From Lachnospiraceae bacterium (GTDB lineage: Bacteria; Bacillota; Clostridia; Lachnospirales; Lachnospiraceae), in NCBI GenBank assembly GCA_024690825.1, contig JAILOK010000097.1, positions 1 to 64,000 of the forward strand: DNA of 64,000 nucleotides, read 5' to 3'. The position numbers and the translations under genes were made by a program. Shown here one piece after another: positions 33,275 to 42,346 of the stretch (position 1 is the stretch's first letter; each line of letters starts with the position of its first letter). A model generated the notes under the pieces. The model was not told the origin of the DNA. It saw nothing but the letters and a program-made list of their open reading frames with translations, and searched no databases.

Positions 33275-34147
33275 ATGGAGAACGAAAACGAAAAGAAAGG
33301 CCGCGCAGGGCGGATCATCACGGCTGTAAGCATGCTTTTGTCGGCGTGTTCGCTGGTCCTTGCCGTTCTGCTGTTTTTAAGGCTTAATGACCTGGAGGAG
33401 AGGCTGAAATCAGTATCCTTCAACAGTTATGTGGAACAGACGGTCGTATCAAACAACTATATAGTGACGGAAGAGAACGATCCCGGCCAAGTGACAGTAT
33501 CTTTTACGGATGACAGGCAGAAAAAGGCATATCTTACCTTTGATGACGGTCCGAGCGTCAATACGCCGAAGATACTCGATATTCTCAAGGAGTATAATGT
33601 CAGGGCGACCTTTTTTGTCTGCGGCACGGTCGATGGCAACGAATCCTTAAGAAAGCTTTATAAAAGGATAGTTGACGAGGGGCATACCATAGCGATGCAC
33701 TCCTATTCTCACAGATACGGAACACTCTATGCCTCGCCGAAAAGCTTTGAAGATGACCTTGATAAAATACACAGCCTAATTTATAATGAAACAGGTGTTG
33801 ACGCAAAGCTTTACCGTTTCCCCGGAGGCTCCGGAAATACAGTATCGAAGCACGATATGAACGACTTTATCGGGATCCTCCATAGTAAGGGATACGAGTA
33901 TCAGGACTGGAATGTCTATCCCGGAAATCCGGAGGGGACCAGTATCCCGGCAGACATGATAGTTTCGGGCATACTTGACAAGGTCGGCGATAATGAAAGC
34001 TCCATCATCCTTCTTCATGATACAGGTGCAAAGAATACCACGGTTGAGGCATTGCCGAAGGTTATCGAGGGCATACGGGAAAAGGATATCGTGCTTTTGC
34101 CCATGAGCGAAAATACACCGCTGGTTCAGCAGAAAACGGCTGAATGA
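33275..34147 (+). CDS. Membrane-anchored polysaccharide deacetylase (NodB family)
   Basis: 290 residues. One N-terminal membrane helix (about 15-35) then a short coiled stretch and the NodB domain with all motifs: TFDDGPS (1), HSYSH (2), RFPGGSGN (3), YQDWNVYPG (4) and ILLHDTG (5). It would remove acetyl groups from peptidoglycan GlcNAc/MurNAc or another surface glycan outside the cell, as PgdA does. It directly follows the toroid-like gene with no gap, so the pair is translationally linked. Confidence 0.92.
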   Translation: MENENEKKGRAGRIITAVSMLLSACSLVLAVLLFLRLNDLEERLKSVSFNSYVEQTVVSNNYIVTEENDPGQVTVSFTDDRQKKAYLTFDDGPSVNTPKILDILKEYNVRATFFVCGTVDGNESLRKLYKRIVDEGHTIAMHSYSHRYGTLYASPKSFEDDLDKIHSLIYNETGVDAKLYRFPGGSGNTVSKHDMNDFIGILHSKGYEYQDWNVYPGNPEGTSIPADMIVSGILDKVGDNESSIILLHDTGAKNTTVEALPKVIEGIREKDIVLLPMSENTPLVQQKTAE

Positions 34148-34223
34148 CAGGACAGGCTGCAGGATCCGGCAGTATTTTTAACAGATACAAAATTAATTAT
34201 TACATAGGAGGAAATACAGGTAT

Positions 34224-35636
34224 ATGGGTTTTTTCAAGGACTTCAAAGATGATCTGTCCCAGGCAGTGGACGAGATCTCAGAATCAGCCGCTAAGGCGCC
34301 GGGAAGCTCCTCTCCCGCAAAAGGCAGGGATGATATGGATGCCTTTGAGGACGGGATGGGATTTATCTCATTTGATGACAGACCGCCGGTAGAAGAGGAG
34401 GGTTCACCTTTAACGGAAGCTGATCTTACACCGTTTTTGAAACCCGAGGAGGTATCCGCCCAGAAATCCGCGGCAGAATTCGTGGAAGGCGCTGTACCGG
34501 TGCAGCCCGAGCCTGAGATACAGCCCGTGGTGTCCGAACCGGCAGCAGAGCCTGTGGGCATGGACATACCTATGGACATCCCGACGGATATACCTGCGGA
34601 CATACCTATGGACATCCCGGCAGATATCCCTGCGGATATACCTATGGACATCCCAACGGATATCCCTGCGGACATACCGATGGATATTCCCGTAGACATC
34701 CCTGCGGACATACCGATGGACATTCCGGCAGATATCCCTGCAGATATCCCGATGGACATCCCTGCGGATATGCCTGCTGAAGCCGCTTCGGCTGTCTCCA
34801 TAGACATACCTGAAGATATTTCGATAGAGATTCCCGAGATGCCGGATATTCCGATAGACATGCCGGCACCCGAACCGGCGCCCGAACCGGTACCCGAGCC
34901 GATACCCGAGCCGGTACCTGAGCCCGAACCGGCACCCGAGCCGATACCTGAGCCCGAACCGGTACCCGAGCCGATACCCGAGCCGATACCCGAGCCCGAA
35001 CCGGTACCCGAGCCGATACCTGAGCCCGAACCGGCACCCGAGCCGGTACCCGAGCCCGAACCGATACCCGAGCCGGTTCCCGGACCTGCAGCAATAGCGG
35101 AGGAAATATTCAAAACGGAGGAGAATCCTGAAATGAGCGAAGTTGAAACAGAGAACATAGTATTTGATGACGGAACACCGGCATCTGACGAATCTGCAGT
35201 GATCACCTCAGGAATGGTGATCGACGGAAATATCACATCTGACGGTTCCCTTGAGGTACTCGGATCAGTAACCGGAAATATTACGATCAAGGGCAAGCTT
35301 ACCATATCCGGCATGATCAAGGGAGATTCCAAGGCTGCTGAGATATTCGCTGATTCCGCAAAGATCACGGGACAGGTTATAAGCTCCGGATCCGTAAAGG
35401 TTGGACAGGCATCAGTGATACTCGGAAACATAATTGCCAAGTCTGCCGTGATAGCAGGAGCCGTAAAGGGAGATATCGATGTGCAGGGTCCCGTTGTGCT
35501 TGATACATCAGCGATCGTCATGGGCAACATCAAGTCCAAGACCGTGCAGATAAACAACGGCGCCGTAGTTGAGGGCCACTGCTCACAGACCTACGCGGAA
35601 GTCAACCCGACATCGTTCTTTGAGGAAATGAAGTAA
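34224..35636 (+). CDS. Bactofilin with a long proline-rich repeat linker
   Basis: 470 residues. N-terminal amphipathic region ([18 protein letters not shown]); acidic linker; then about 70 residues of [11 protein letters not shown]-type repeats (about 113-185) and about 70 of PEPxPEP repeats (215-290); and a C-terminal bactofilin (DUF583) beta-helix of about 110 residues ([27 protein letters not shown] ... [19 protein letters not shown]). Bactofilins polymerise into filaments that localise cell-wall enzymes. Usual bactofilins have short tails, so the repeat arm, about half the protein, is exceptional. AGGAGG is 12 bases before ATG 34224. Confidence 0.88.
   Translation: MGFFKDFKDDLSQAVDEISESAAKAPGSSSPAKGRDDMDAFEDGMGFISFDDRPPVEEEGSPLTEADLTPFLKPEEVSAQKSAAEFVEGAVPVQPEPEIQPVVSEPAAEPVGMDIPMDIPTDIPADIPMDIPADIPADIPMDIPTDIPADIPMDIPVDIPADIPMDIPADIPADIPMDIPADMPAEAASAVSIDIPEDISIEIPEMPDIPIDMPAPEPAPEPVPEPIPEPVPEPEPAPEPIPEPEPVPEPIPEPIPEPEPVPEPIPEPEPAPEPVPEPEPIPEPVPGPAAIAEEIFKTEENPEMSEVETENIVFDDGTPASDESAVITSGMVIDGNITSDGSLEVLGSVTGNITIKGKLTISGMIKGDSKAAEIFADSAKITGQVISSGSVKVGQASVILGNIIAKSAVIAGAVKGDIDVQGPVVLDTSAIVMGNIKSKTVQINNGAVVEGHCSQTYAEVNPTSFFEEMK
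34560..34776 (+). repeat. In-frame tandem repeat: DIP(A/T/M)DIP units
   Basis: Variations of GACATCCCGGCGGATAT-like 12- to 18-base units repeat about 20 times. Codon choices differ between copies (CCG, CCT, CCC; GAT, GAC), so the protein sequence rather than the DNA sequence is conserved, which points to selection on the peptide. Confidence 0.85.
34867..35083 (+). repeat. In-frame tandem repeat: PEP(A/V/I)PEP units
   Basis: About 20 copies of CCCGAACCGGTA-like 12-base units coding Pro-Glu-Pro-X. On the minus strand the same DNA reads as Gly/Ser-rich open frames, which explains the long antisense ORFs in the track. Confidence 0.85.
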
Positions 35637-35647
35637 GAGGACATTTA

Positions 35648-36343
35648 ATGAAGCGAATACTGTTAAAGCTTTCCGGCGAAGCGCTTGCGGGAGGCAAGAG
35701 AAGCGGTTTTGATGAAGGTTTCATAGAAGGAGTGGCCGTACAGGTAAAAAAACTTATCGAAGACGGCTACGAAGTAGGAATTGTTACCGGCGGCGGCAAT
35801 TTCTGGAGGGGCAGGACCTCGGAAAATATTGACCGTGTGAAAGCCGATCAGATAGGAATGCTTGCCACCGTCATGAACTGCATCTATGTTTCCGAGATCT
35901 TCAGGTCGAAGGGCATGAAGACAGCAGTGCTGACCCCGTTTGAATGCGGTTCCTTTACGAAACTGTTTTCAAAGGACCGCGCTTCAAAGTATTTCGACAA
36001 GGGGATGGTCGTATTTTTTGCCGGAGGCACCGGACATCCCTACTTTTCGACCGACACCGGAGCAGTGCTCATGGCAGTTGAGACCGACTGCGACATGATC
36101 CTGCTTGCGAAGGCGGTTGACGGGGTTTACGACAGCGATCCCAAAAAGAATCCCAATGCCAGAAAGTTTGACAAGCTTTCGATCAGGGAGGTCATAGACA
36201 GGAAACTGCTGGTGGTCGATCTGACCGCGTCCATCATGGCGATGGAAAACAAGATGCCTATGATGGTATTCGGACTGGACGGTAAGGACAGCATAATAAA
36301 CGCGGTGAACGGCACCTCAAACGGAACCATGATAACAGTGTAG
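35648..36343 (+). CDS. pyrH: Uridylate kinase (UMP kinase)
   Basis: 231 residues of the amino-acid-kinase fold. MKRILLKLSGEALAGGK at the start, VTGGGNFWRG phosphate loop, VFFAGGTGHPYFSTDT and VDGVYDSDPKKNPNA are all diagnostic. It phosphorylates UMP to UDP with ATP and is essential for pyrimidine and cell-wall nucleotide supply. It begins the conserved pyrH-frr-uppS-cdsA-dxr-rseP order, 11 bases after the bactofilin gene, so it may be read through from upstream. Confidence 0.97.
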   Translation: MKRILLKLSGEALAGGKRSGFDEGFIEGVAVQVKKLIEDGYEVGIVTGGGNFWRGRTSENIDRVKADQIGMLATVMNCIYVSEIFRSKGMKTAVLTPFECGSFTKLFSKDRASKYFDKGMVVFFAGGTGHPYFSTDTGAVLMAVETDCDMILLAKAVDGVYDSDPKKNPNARKFDKLSIREVIDRKLLVVDLTASIMAMENKMPMMVFGLDGKDSIINAVNGTSNGTMITV

Positions 36344-36356
36344 ATGGAGGATCTGT

Positions 36357-36908
36357 ATGGACGAGAGAATTTCGGTATACGAAACAAAAATGCAGAAATC
36401 ACTTGACAATCTGGACGGAGAATACGCAGGGATCAGGGCCGGCAGGGCGAATCCCCACATCCTTGACAAGTTAAGAGTTGATTATTACGGGACTCCCACG
36501 CCCATCCAGCAGGTAGGCAATGTTGCCGTGCCCGAAGCAAGGGTCATAACCATCACTCCGTGGGAAAAGACGATGCTCAAGGAGATAATAAGAGCCATCG
36601 AGACCTCTGACATAGGCATCAATCCCGGAAACGACGGAAATACCATAAGGCTTGTATTCCCCGAACTTACAGAGGAGCGCAGAAAGGAACTGTGCAAGGA
36701 AGTAAAGAAGAAGGGCGAGGAGTGCAAGGTCGCGATCAGAAATATCAGACGCGACGGAAATGACGCATTTAAGAAGCTTTCAAAGAGCGAGATCTCAGAA
36801 GATGAGATCAAGGATCTGCAGGATGAGCTGCAGAAGCTTACAGACAAGTATGTAAAGAAAGTGGACGAGATGGCGGCCACAAAGGAAAAGGAAATAGTCA
36901 CGATCTGA
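36357..36908 (+). CDS. frr: Ribosome recycling factor
   Basis: 183 residues, full length. Typical parts: AGIRAGRANPHILDKLRVDYYG, VPEARVITITPWEKTM and the C-terminal long helix (KKVDEMAATKEKEIVTI). It splits post-termination ribosomes with EF-G. GGAGG precedes ATG 36357; its stop overlaps the uppS start (ATGA-type). Confidence 0.98.
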   Translation: MDERISVYETKMQKSLDNLDGEYAGIRAGRANPHILDKLRVDYYGTPTPIQQVGNVAVPEARVITITPWEKTMLKEIIRAIETSDIGINPGNDGNTIRLVFPELTEERRKELCKEVKKKGEECKVAIRNIRRDGNDAFKKLSKSEISEDEIKDLQDELQKLTDKYVKKVDEMAATKEKEIVTI

Positions 36909-37603
36909 TGAATGTACCCGAGCATATAGCCATAATACTTGACGGTAACGGCAGATGGGCGAGATCAAAGGGAATGCCGAGAAACTACGGGCATACCATG
37001 GGAGCCAAAAATGTGGAAAATATCTGCCGGGCCTGTCATGACATAGGCGTAAAATACCTGACGGTATATGCCTTTTCGACGGAGAACTGGAAAAGATCCG
37101 ATGATGAGGTCTCAGCCATAATGAAACTTCTGCGGGGATACTTGAGGACCTGTTTTAAGCTGGCTGACGACAACGATATGTGCGTCAGGGTTTTGGGCGA
37201 TCTGACACGGCTTGAAAGCGACATGCAGACGACCATAGCAAGGCTTGAGGAACATACGAAGGACCACAGCGGCCTGTATTTTCAGATAGCGTTAAATTAC
37301 GGTTCGAGAGACGAGATCACGCGCGCCGTGAACAGGATAGCCGAAGACATAAGAAGCGGGACAGTAAGCGGAGAGATAACCGAAGAGATGATCGGTTCAT
37401 ATCTTGATACCCGCGGCATACCGGATCCGGATCTTCTGATCAGGACTTCCGGGGAGGAGAGGCTGTCCAATTTCCTGCTGTGGCAGTGTGCTTATACGGA
37501 ATTTTATTTTACGGACGTCCACTGGCCTGCTTTTGACAAAGAGGAACTGCTAAAGGCAGTGGAGTCGTTTGGTGAAAGGAACAGACGCTATGGCGGGGTT
37601 TAA
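36908..37603 (+). CDS. uppS: Isoprenyl transferase (undecaprenyl diphosphate synthase)
   Basis: 231 residues, cis-prenyltransferase. HIAIILDGNGRWARSKGMPRNYGHTMGA holds the catalytic Asp and diphosphate-binding residues; FSTENWKRSDDEV and DLLIRTSGEERLSNFLLWQ... are also characteristic. It makes the C55 lipid carrier for peptidoglycan and other surface polymers, cytoplasm-membrane interface. One-base overlap with frr and a 14-base overlap with cdsA. Confidence 0.97.
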   Translation: MNVPEHIAIILDGNGRWARSKGMPRNYGHTMGAKNVENICRACHDIGVKYLTVYAFSTENWKRSDDEVSAIMKLLRGYLRTCFKLADDNDMCVRVLGDLTRLESDMQTTIARLEEHTKDHSGLYFQIALNYGSRDEITRAVNRIAEDIRSGTVSGEITEEMIGSYLDTRGIPDPDLLIRTSGEERLSNFLLWQCAYTEFYFTDVHWPAFDKEELLKAVESFGERNRRYGGV

Positions 37604-38402
37604 GGCAAGAGTTTTAAGCGGTGCAGTTCTGCTCCTGGTGGCGGGAAGTGCATTGTATTTCGGAGGAGCTTATCTTTGGGCTCTTCTGTTGTTTTTAGCC
37701 CTTGTCGGACTCTTCGAATTCTACAGGGCTTTACGGCCGGAAAACGAAAGGGGCGGCTTTAAGCCGGGCGTGCTTGAGGTCGTCGGATACACCGGCTGTA
37801 TCTGTTATTATATGGTGATCTTTTTTACATCTTCCGAAAGATTCGGCTTTTTTACCGTCATCGGGACACTTCTCGTGATGATGCTTTTTTTTGTAATAAA
37901 ATACCCACGCTATGACAGCAGCCGTTTTATGGGAAGCTTTTTCGGGTTTATTTATGTGTGCGTGACACTGTCATTTGTATATATGCAGAGAATGACTCCC
38001 GACGGCAGGAAAACGGTATGGATCATTCTGATCAGCTCATCGGTTTGCGATATCTTCGCATATCTTATCGGCATGGCCATCGGAAAGCACAAACTCGTGC
38101 CGAAGCTGTCCCCGAAAAAATCAATAGAAGGAGCAGTCGCGGGCGTTGTCGGAGCAGCAGCGGCGGGATATCTCTTCGGATTCTTTACAGGCTCCGACGG
38201 TCTGCTGTTCATGCTTATCACAGCCGTGGGGGCTGTCATATCCCAGTTCGGCGACCTGACCGCTTCGGTATTCAAAAGAAACCACAATATCAAGGATTTC
38301 GGAAAGCTGATACCCGGACACGGCGGTGTGCTTGACCGCATAGATTCGATCATCATCACCGCTCCGGTAGTATATATTCTGTACAGCATAACAGTACGCT
38401 GA
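37590..38402 (+). CDS. cdsA: Phosphatidate cytidylyltransferase (CDP-diacylglycerol synthase)
   Basis: 270 residues from ATG 37590, which has AAAGGAA upstream; the track's GTG 37569 is less likely. Several membrane helices and the CdsA signature near the C-terminus (SQFGDLTASVFKRNHNIKDFGKLIPGHGGVLDRIDS). It forms CDP-diacylglycerol for phospholipid synthesis. Overlaps uppS, part of the lipid operon. Confidence 0.95.
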   Translation: MAGFKARVLSGAVLLLVAGSALYFGGAYLWALLLFLALVGLFEFYRALRPENERGGFKPGVLEVVGYTGCICYYMVIFFTSSERFGFFTVIGTLLVMMLFFVIKYPRYDSSRFMGSFFGFIYVCVTLSFVYMQRMTPDGRKTVWIILISSSVCDIFAYLIGMAIGKHKLVPKLSPKKSIEGAVAGVVGAAAAGYLFGFFTGSDGLLFMLITAVGAVISQFGDLTASVFKRNHNIKDFGKLIPGHGGVLDRIDSIIITAPVVYILYSITVR

Positions 38403-38410
38403 CGAGAGAA

Positions 38411-39571
38411 ATGAGTTTGAAAATGAAAAACATAACAATCTTAGGCTCCACGGGCTCGATCGGGGAGCAGACCCTGGACATAATAAGAAATAATAAGGAC
38501 AGATTCAAAGTCCGCGCCGTTGCCGCAAATACCAATGCAAAAAGGACAGAGGAACAGATAAGGGAATTTGAACCCGAGCTTGCCGTGCTCTATGACGGCG
38601 ATGCTGCTGCATCCTTAAGGGAGAGCATAAAAGATACCTCCTGCAGGGTCCTTTCCGGAATGGACGGACTTAAGGAAGCCGTACACCTTGAAAAAACCGA
38701 TATCGTCGTCGGCGCCATGGTTGGGATGATAGGCATAGAACCCACGATAGAAGCGATAAAGGCCGGCTGCGACATAGCCCTTGCAAACAAGGAAACACTC
38801 GTCTGCGCAGGTCACATCATAATGGACCTTGCAAAGGAAAACAAAGTTAAGATCATACCGGTCGACAGCGAACATTCGGCCATCTACCAGTCCCTTCGCG
38901 GAGGTCAGGACGGAGAACTTGAAAAGATCCTTTTAACGGCATCCGGCGGTCCTTTTTTCGGGAAAAGCAGGCAGGAGCTTGAAAAGATCACGGTAAAGGA
39001 AGCCCTGAAGCACCCCAACTGGGATATGGGAGTAAAGGTCACCATAGATTCCGCGTCTTTGGTCAATAAAGGCCTTGAAGTCATGGAGGCGCACTGGCTT
39101 TTTGATGTGGACATAGATGATATAGAAGTGGTCGTGCATCCCCAGAGCATCATCCATTCCATGGTACAGTTTAAGGACGGAGCCGTGATAGCCCAGCTTG
39201 GACTTCCCGACATGCATCTTCCCATCCAGTATGCTCTGACAGAGCCTTCCCGCATTGAACTTCCCGGGAAGAGGCTTGATTTCTTTGAACTTGGGAAGCT
39301 GACATTTTTTAAGCCCGATACCGAAACCTTTAAGGGTCTCGCCCTTGCGATGAAGGCTGCAAAGAAAGGTGGACTCGTCCCCACGGTCTTTAACGCGGCA
39401 AACGAGATTGCTGTCAGGGCCTTTGCAGAGGAAAAAACAGGATTTCTGCAGATTCCGGAGCTTATAGAGGATGCAATGGAAAATGTAAAGGTGCCTTCCG
39501 GAACCGGGATTGACGATATAATGGATGCAAGGGACGCGGTATCCCTTTACCTTAAAGGAAAGATATCATGA
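38411..39571 (+). CDS. dxr: 1-deoxy-D-xylulose 5-phosphate reductoisomerase
   Basis: 386 residues. NADPH-binding ITILGSTGSIGEQTLDII, catalytic VPVDSEHSAIYQSL and the metal-site region TIDSASLVNKGLEVMEAHWLFDV are present. It carries out the committed step of the MEP isoprenoid pathway. The start may be 38423 (MKNITILG) since both ATGs have weak sites. With ispG at 44.3 kb it shows that this organism uses the MEP route to feed UppS. Confidence 0.97.
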   Translation: MSLKMKNITILGSTGSIGEQTLDIIRNNKDRFKVRAVAANTNAKRTEEQIREFEPELAVLYDGDAAASLRESIKDTSCRVLSGMDGLKEAVHLEKTDIVVGAMVGMIGIEPTIEAIKAGCDIALANKETLVCAGHIIMDLAKENKVKIIPVDSEHSAIYQSLRGGQDGELEKILLTASGGPFFGKSRQELEKITVKEALKHPNWDMGVKVTIDSASLVNKGLEVMEAHWLFDVDIDDIEVVVHPQSIIHSMVQFKDGAVIAQLGLPDMHLPIQYALTEPSRIELPGKRLDFFELGKLTFFKPDTETFKGLALAMKAAKKGGLVPTVFNAANEIAVRAFAEEKTGFLQIPELIEDAMENVKVPSGTGIDDIMDARDAVSLYLKGKIS

Positions 39572-40608
39572 TAATAAAGCTTGTGATCTTTTTTCTCATA
39601 TTTTCAGTCATAGTGATAGTTCACGAAGGCGGACACTGCATCATAGGAAAAGCCAACGGGATTGGTGTAAAGGAGTTTGCCATCGGACTTGGTCCTACTG
39701 TTGTAGGATTTAATAAGAACGGCACGAAATATTCGATCAAAGCCCTGCCTTTCGGCGGAGTATGCATATTTGAGGGCGATGACGGGGACGAGACCTCCCC
39801 GGCTTCCTTCAGGAATGCAAATGTCTGGGCGCGCATGGCGACTGTATTTGCGGGGCCTTTGATGAACTTTGTCCTGGCTTTTGTATTTGCTCTGATGGTA
39901 ATTTCGGCTCAGGGTTATGATGCTCCCGTACTCTACAATGTGATCGAAGGATATCCCGCCGAAGAGGCGGGTCTTCTTGCGGGAGACGAGATATTAAAAA
40001 TAAACGGAAAGAAGGTTGATATCTACCGTGATATCACCCTCTGGACCACATTTAACGGAGGAAAAAGCGCAAAGATCACTTACAGGCGCGGCGGTCAGGT
40101 GTATGAGACCGTTCTGACGCCCAGGTACAGCGATGAAGACGGAAGATATCTTTTTGGTTTCAGGGGTCCGGCCGAATATGTGAAAGGCAGTTCCTTTGCA
40201 GTAATAAAATACAGCGCCGTCGAAGTCAGATACTGGCTTGAGGCTTCGATAAAAAGCGTCGGCATGCTGCTTCGCGGAAAATTTAAGATCAATGATCTTT
40301 CGGGACCTGTCGGAGTGGCGAAGGTTGTGGGAGATGTTTACGATGAATCCGTGCATGACGGATATTATTATGTGTGGCTGAACCTCTTAAGCCTTTCCAC
40401 CCTTCTGACAGCTAATTTAGGTGTGATGAACCTGCTTCCTTTCCCTGCTCTTGACGGCGGCAGGCTGCTTTTTCTGATTATTGAGGCTGTCACAAAAAAG
40501 AAGCCCTCCGCGAAGGTGGAAGGCATGATCAATCTCATCGGAATGTCATTTCTCATGCTTCTCATGATCTTTGTGATGGTAAATGACATTACAAAAATAG
40601 TAAGATAG
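39568..40608 (+). CDS. rseP: RIP metalloprotease RseP (site-2 protease)
   Basis: 346 residues, at least three membrane helices. Zinc motif HEGGH in IVIVHEGGHCIIGKANG, PDZ domain (about 115-190, YPAEEAGLLAGDEIL), and the second catalytic segment LLPFPALDGGRL. It cuts anti-sigma factors or signal peptides within the membrane. Start overlaps dxr (ATGA). In this organism possible substrates include the RsgI-like protein at 50.4 kb; that link is speculation from biology of B. subtilis. Confidence 0.95.
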   Translation: MIIKLVIFFLIFSVIVIVHEGGHCIIGKANGIGVKEFAIGLGPTVVGFNKNGTKYSIKALPFGGVCIFEGDDGDETSPASFRNANVWARMATVFAGPLMNFVLAFVFALMVISAQGYDAPVLYNVIEGYPAEEAGLLAGDEILKINGKKVDIYRDITLWTTFNGGKSAKITYRRGGQVYETVLTPRYSDEDGRYLFGFRGPAEYVKGSSFAVIKYSAVEVRYWLEASIKSVGMLLRGKFKINDLSGPVGVAKVVGDVYDESVHDGYYYVWLNLLSLSTLLTANLGVMNLLPFPALDGGRLLFLIIEAVTKKKPSAKVEGMINLIGMSFLMLLMIFVMVNDITKIVR

Positions 40609-40615
40609 ACCGCTC

Positions 40616-40644
40616 TTGACATTGCAGGCCTTATATGATATTTT
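40616..40644 (+). promoter_or_regulatory. Promoter before the Ser/Thr kinase gene
   Basis: A perfect TTGACA (40616-40621), 17-base spacer and TATTTT (40639-40644) just after the rseP stop. The leader that follows has two small GC hairpins (GCGGCG/CGCCGT and GTTGCC/GGCAAC at 40701-40714) before the GGGAGG of the kinase gene. Confidence 0.6.
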
Positions 40645-40774
40645 TTATTCCATCCTTTTGATGCGGCGTCCGCCGTATCCATTCCCCAACAGTTATGAGA
40701 GTTGCCCCGGCAACGAAGCGATTCGTAACATCAAAATTATCAGACAATATAAAGACGGGAGGTGATCAGAAACG

Positions 40775-42346
40775 ATACTCGCGAACCGGTACCGCGTTAT
40801 CAGAAAGCTCGGGTCCGGCGGGATGGGAAACGTATTTCTTGCAAAAGACAATAAGCTGGGCATGCTCTGGGCCGTAAAGGAACTGGGAGATTCCGGAGAA
40901 TTTGCCTCTTACACCAGAAAATCCGAAGTCAGTGTCTTGAGGCGTGTTTCGCATCCGAATCTGCCCAGAGTGACGGACATATTCGATGAGAACAAAAAGA
41001 CCTATATGGTCATGGATTACATCGAAGGAAGGACCTTAAAGGAAATACTGGCCTCACAGAAAAAGATCCCGCCCGGACGATTCTACAGGTGGTCTCTTGA
41101 GATCACATCAGCTCTTTTCTATCTTCATTCCATGAAACCCCCGGTGATCTACCGGGACTTAAAACCCTCGAATATCATAATAAAACCCTCGGGACATGCG
41201 GTCCTCATCGATTTCGGAACAGCGAAAGGATCCGGTGAGAATCTTGACGAATATGCTTTCGGAACAAAAAAATACGCAGCGCCCGAGCAGTTTGAAGGCA
41301 TATCCGACAAAAGAAGCGATATCTACGCTTTGGGAAAAGTCCTTTCCGATATGGCAGGGAACAATGCCACGATCTTTCTGAAACGGATAATAAAAAAGTG
41401 CACCAACAGGGACCCTGATGCCCGCTACGGGAGCGTCGACAGTGTGAGACGCGCGCTTATTTTTTCAAGGGATATCTATAAGTATGCCGCTGTTCTTACA
41501 GCTGTGATAATACTTGCCCTGGCGGGTGCATATGAGAGCGGAGAAAATGCAAAGGACTCCGTAAAGAAGATCGAGGAGATAAATACAAACGAAAGAATGA
41601 ACGCTTCCTACGAAAACGGACTGATGTGCTTTTACGAGCTTAAGGATTATCCGGCAGCCCTTTCCTATTTTGAAAAAGTCGATGAAGCCCGGATCCCGGA
41701 AAAAGCGTACTATGTCCGTCTGTGCAATGTATTGCTAAACCCGGATACGGACAGGAGAGATCTTTTTTCGGTGGCGGAGGAATTTGAGGATTTCAATGAA
41801 AGAGAGATCTCACTGACAGATCCCGAAAGAAAGGCGAGAAACGATCTTAAGATAGCAAGGCTCTATCTTGCCTTTTGTGACGGTGATGCCGCAAAGCTTG
41901 AAGAGGCGGAAAGGATCCTTATTTCTGTTTACCGGGATCATCCGCGGTCGGCAGGCGATGCGCTTATCCTGCTCGAGGCAGTATACAGGGAGATGGGCAG
42001 ACTTGAAAACGGCGGAGAGTGGTACTTAAAGGCAGTAAGATGCAACGATGAACTTATTGAGATTAATGAGGGGGATGAGGAATTTCTAATCAGGAGATAT
42101 TTAAATAACGCGAGATTCTATGAGGAACTGGAAATGTACAAGAAGGCCGATGAGACATACAGGGCCTGCAAGAAAAGATTCCCTTTTAAGAACAGTGATA
42201 TCTATATCGGACACTTAAGACTGCTGCTTTCAAGACAGGCTCCGGATGAAATGATAAGACAGGCATACAGTGAGGCGCTTTCGATAAAGGGAATAACGGA
42301 AAATAAGGAGTTTTTGAAATTAAAAGAAAGGATGGAAAATGAATAG
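40775..42346 (+). CDS. Membrane Ser/Thr protein kinase with C-terminal TPR-like region; no canonical start codon
   Basis: The kinase frame is open from a TGA at 40763 and contains no ATG, GTG or TTG before the glycine loop. Read from ATA 40775 the protein begins ILANRYRVIRKLGSGGMGNVFLAKD, exactly the expected start, and GGGAGG lies 12 bases upstream, so AUA is the likely initiator. The ATG in the track (40823) would remove the loop. Motifs: Lys in WAVKE, YRDLKPSN catalytic loop, IDFGTAKG metal loop, APEQFEG activation segment. Then a membrane helix (about 245-265) and an outer helical-repeat domain of about 240 residues. It resembles PknB-type wall sensors without PASTA domains. Overlaps the next gene by 8 bases. 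Confidence 0.8.
   Translation: MLANRYRVIRKLGSGGMGNVFLAKDNKLGMLWAVKELGDSGEFASYTRKSEVSVLRRVSHPNLPRVTDIFDENKKTYMVMDYIEGRTLKEILASQKKIPPGRFYRWSLEITSALFYLHSMKPPVIYRDLKPSNIIIKPSGHAVLIDFGTAKGSGENLDEYAFGTKKYAAPEQFEGISDKRSDIYALGKVLSDMAGNNATIFLKRIIKKCTNRDPDARYGSVDSVRRALIFSRDIYKYAAVLTAVIILALAGAYESGENAKDSVKKIEEINTNERMNASYENGLMCFYELKDYPAALSYFEKVDEARIPEKAYYVRLCNVLLNPDTDRRDLFSVAEEFEDFNEREISLTDPERKARNDLKIARLYLAFCDGDAAKLEEAERILISVYRDHPRSAGDALILLEAVYREMGRLENGGEWYLKAVRCNDELIEINEGDEEFLIRRYLNNARFYEELEMYKKADETYRACKKRFPFKNSDIYIGHLRLLLSRQAPDEMIRQAYSEALSIKGITENKEFLKLKERMENE

Noticed and set aside
34193-35557. 454-residue minus-strand ORF rich in Gly/Ser repeats
   Set aside because: It is the mirror of the Pro-rich repeat blocks of the bactofilin gene; no ribosome site and the real gene lies on the plus strand.
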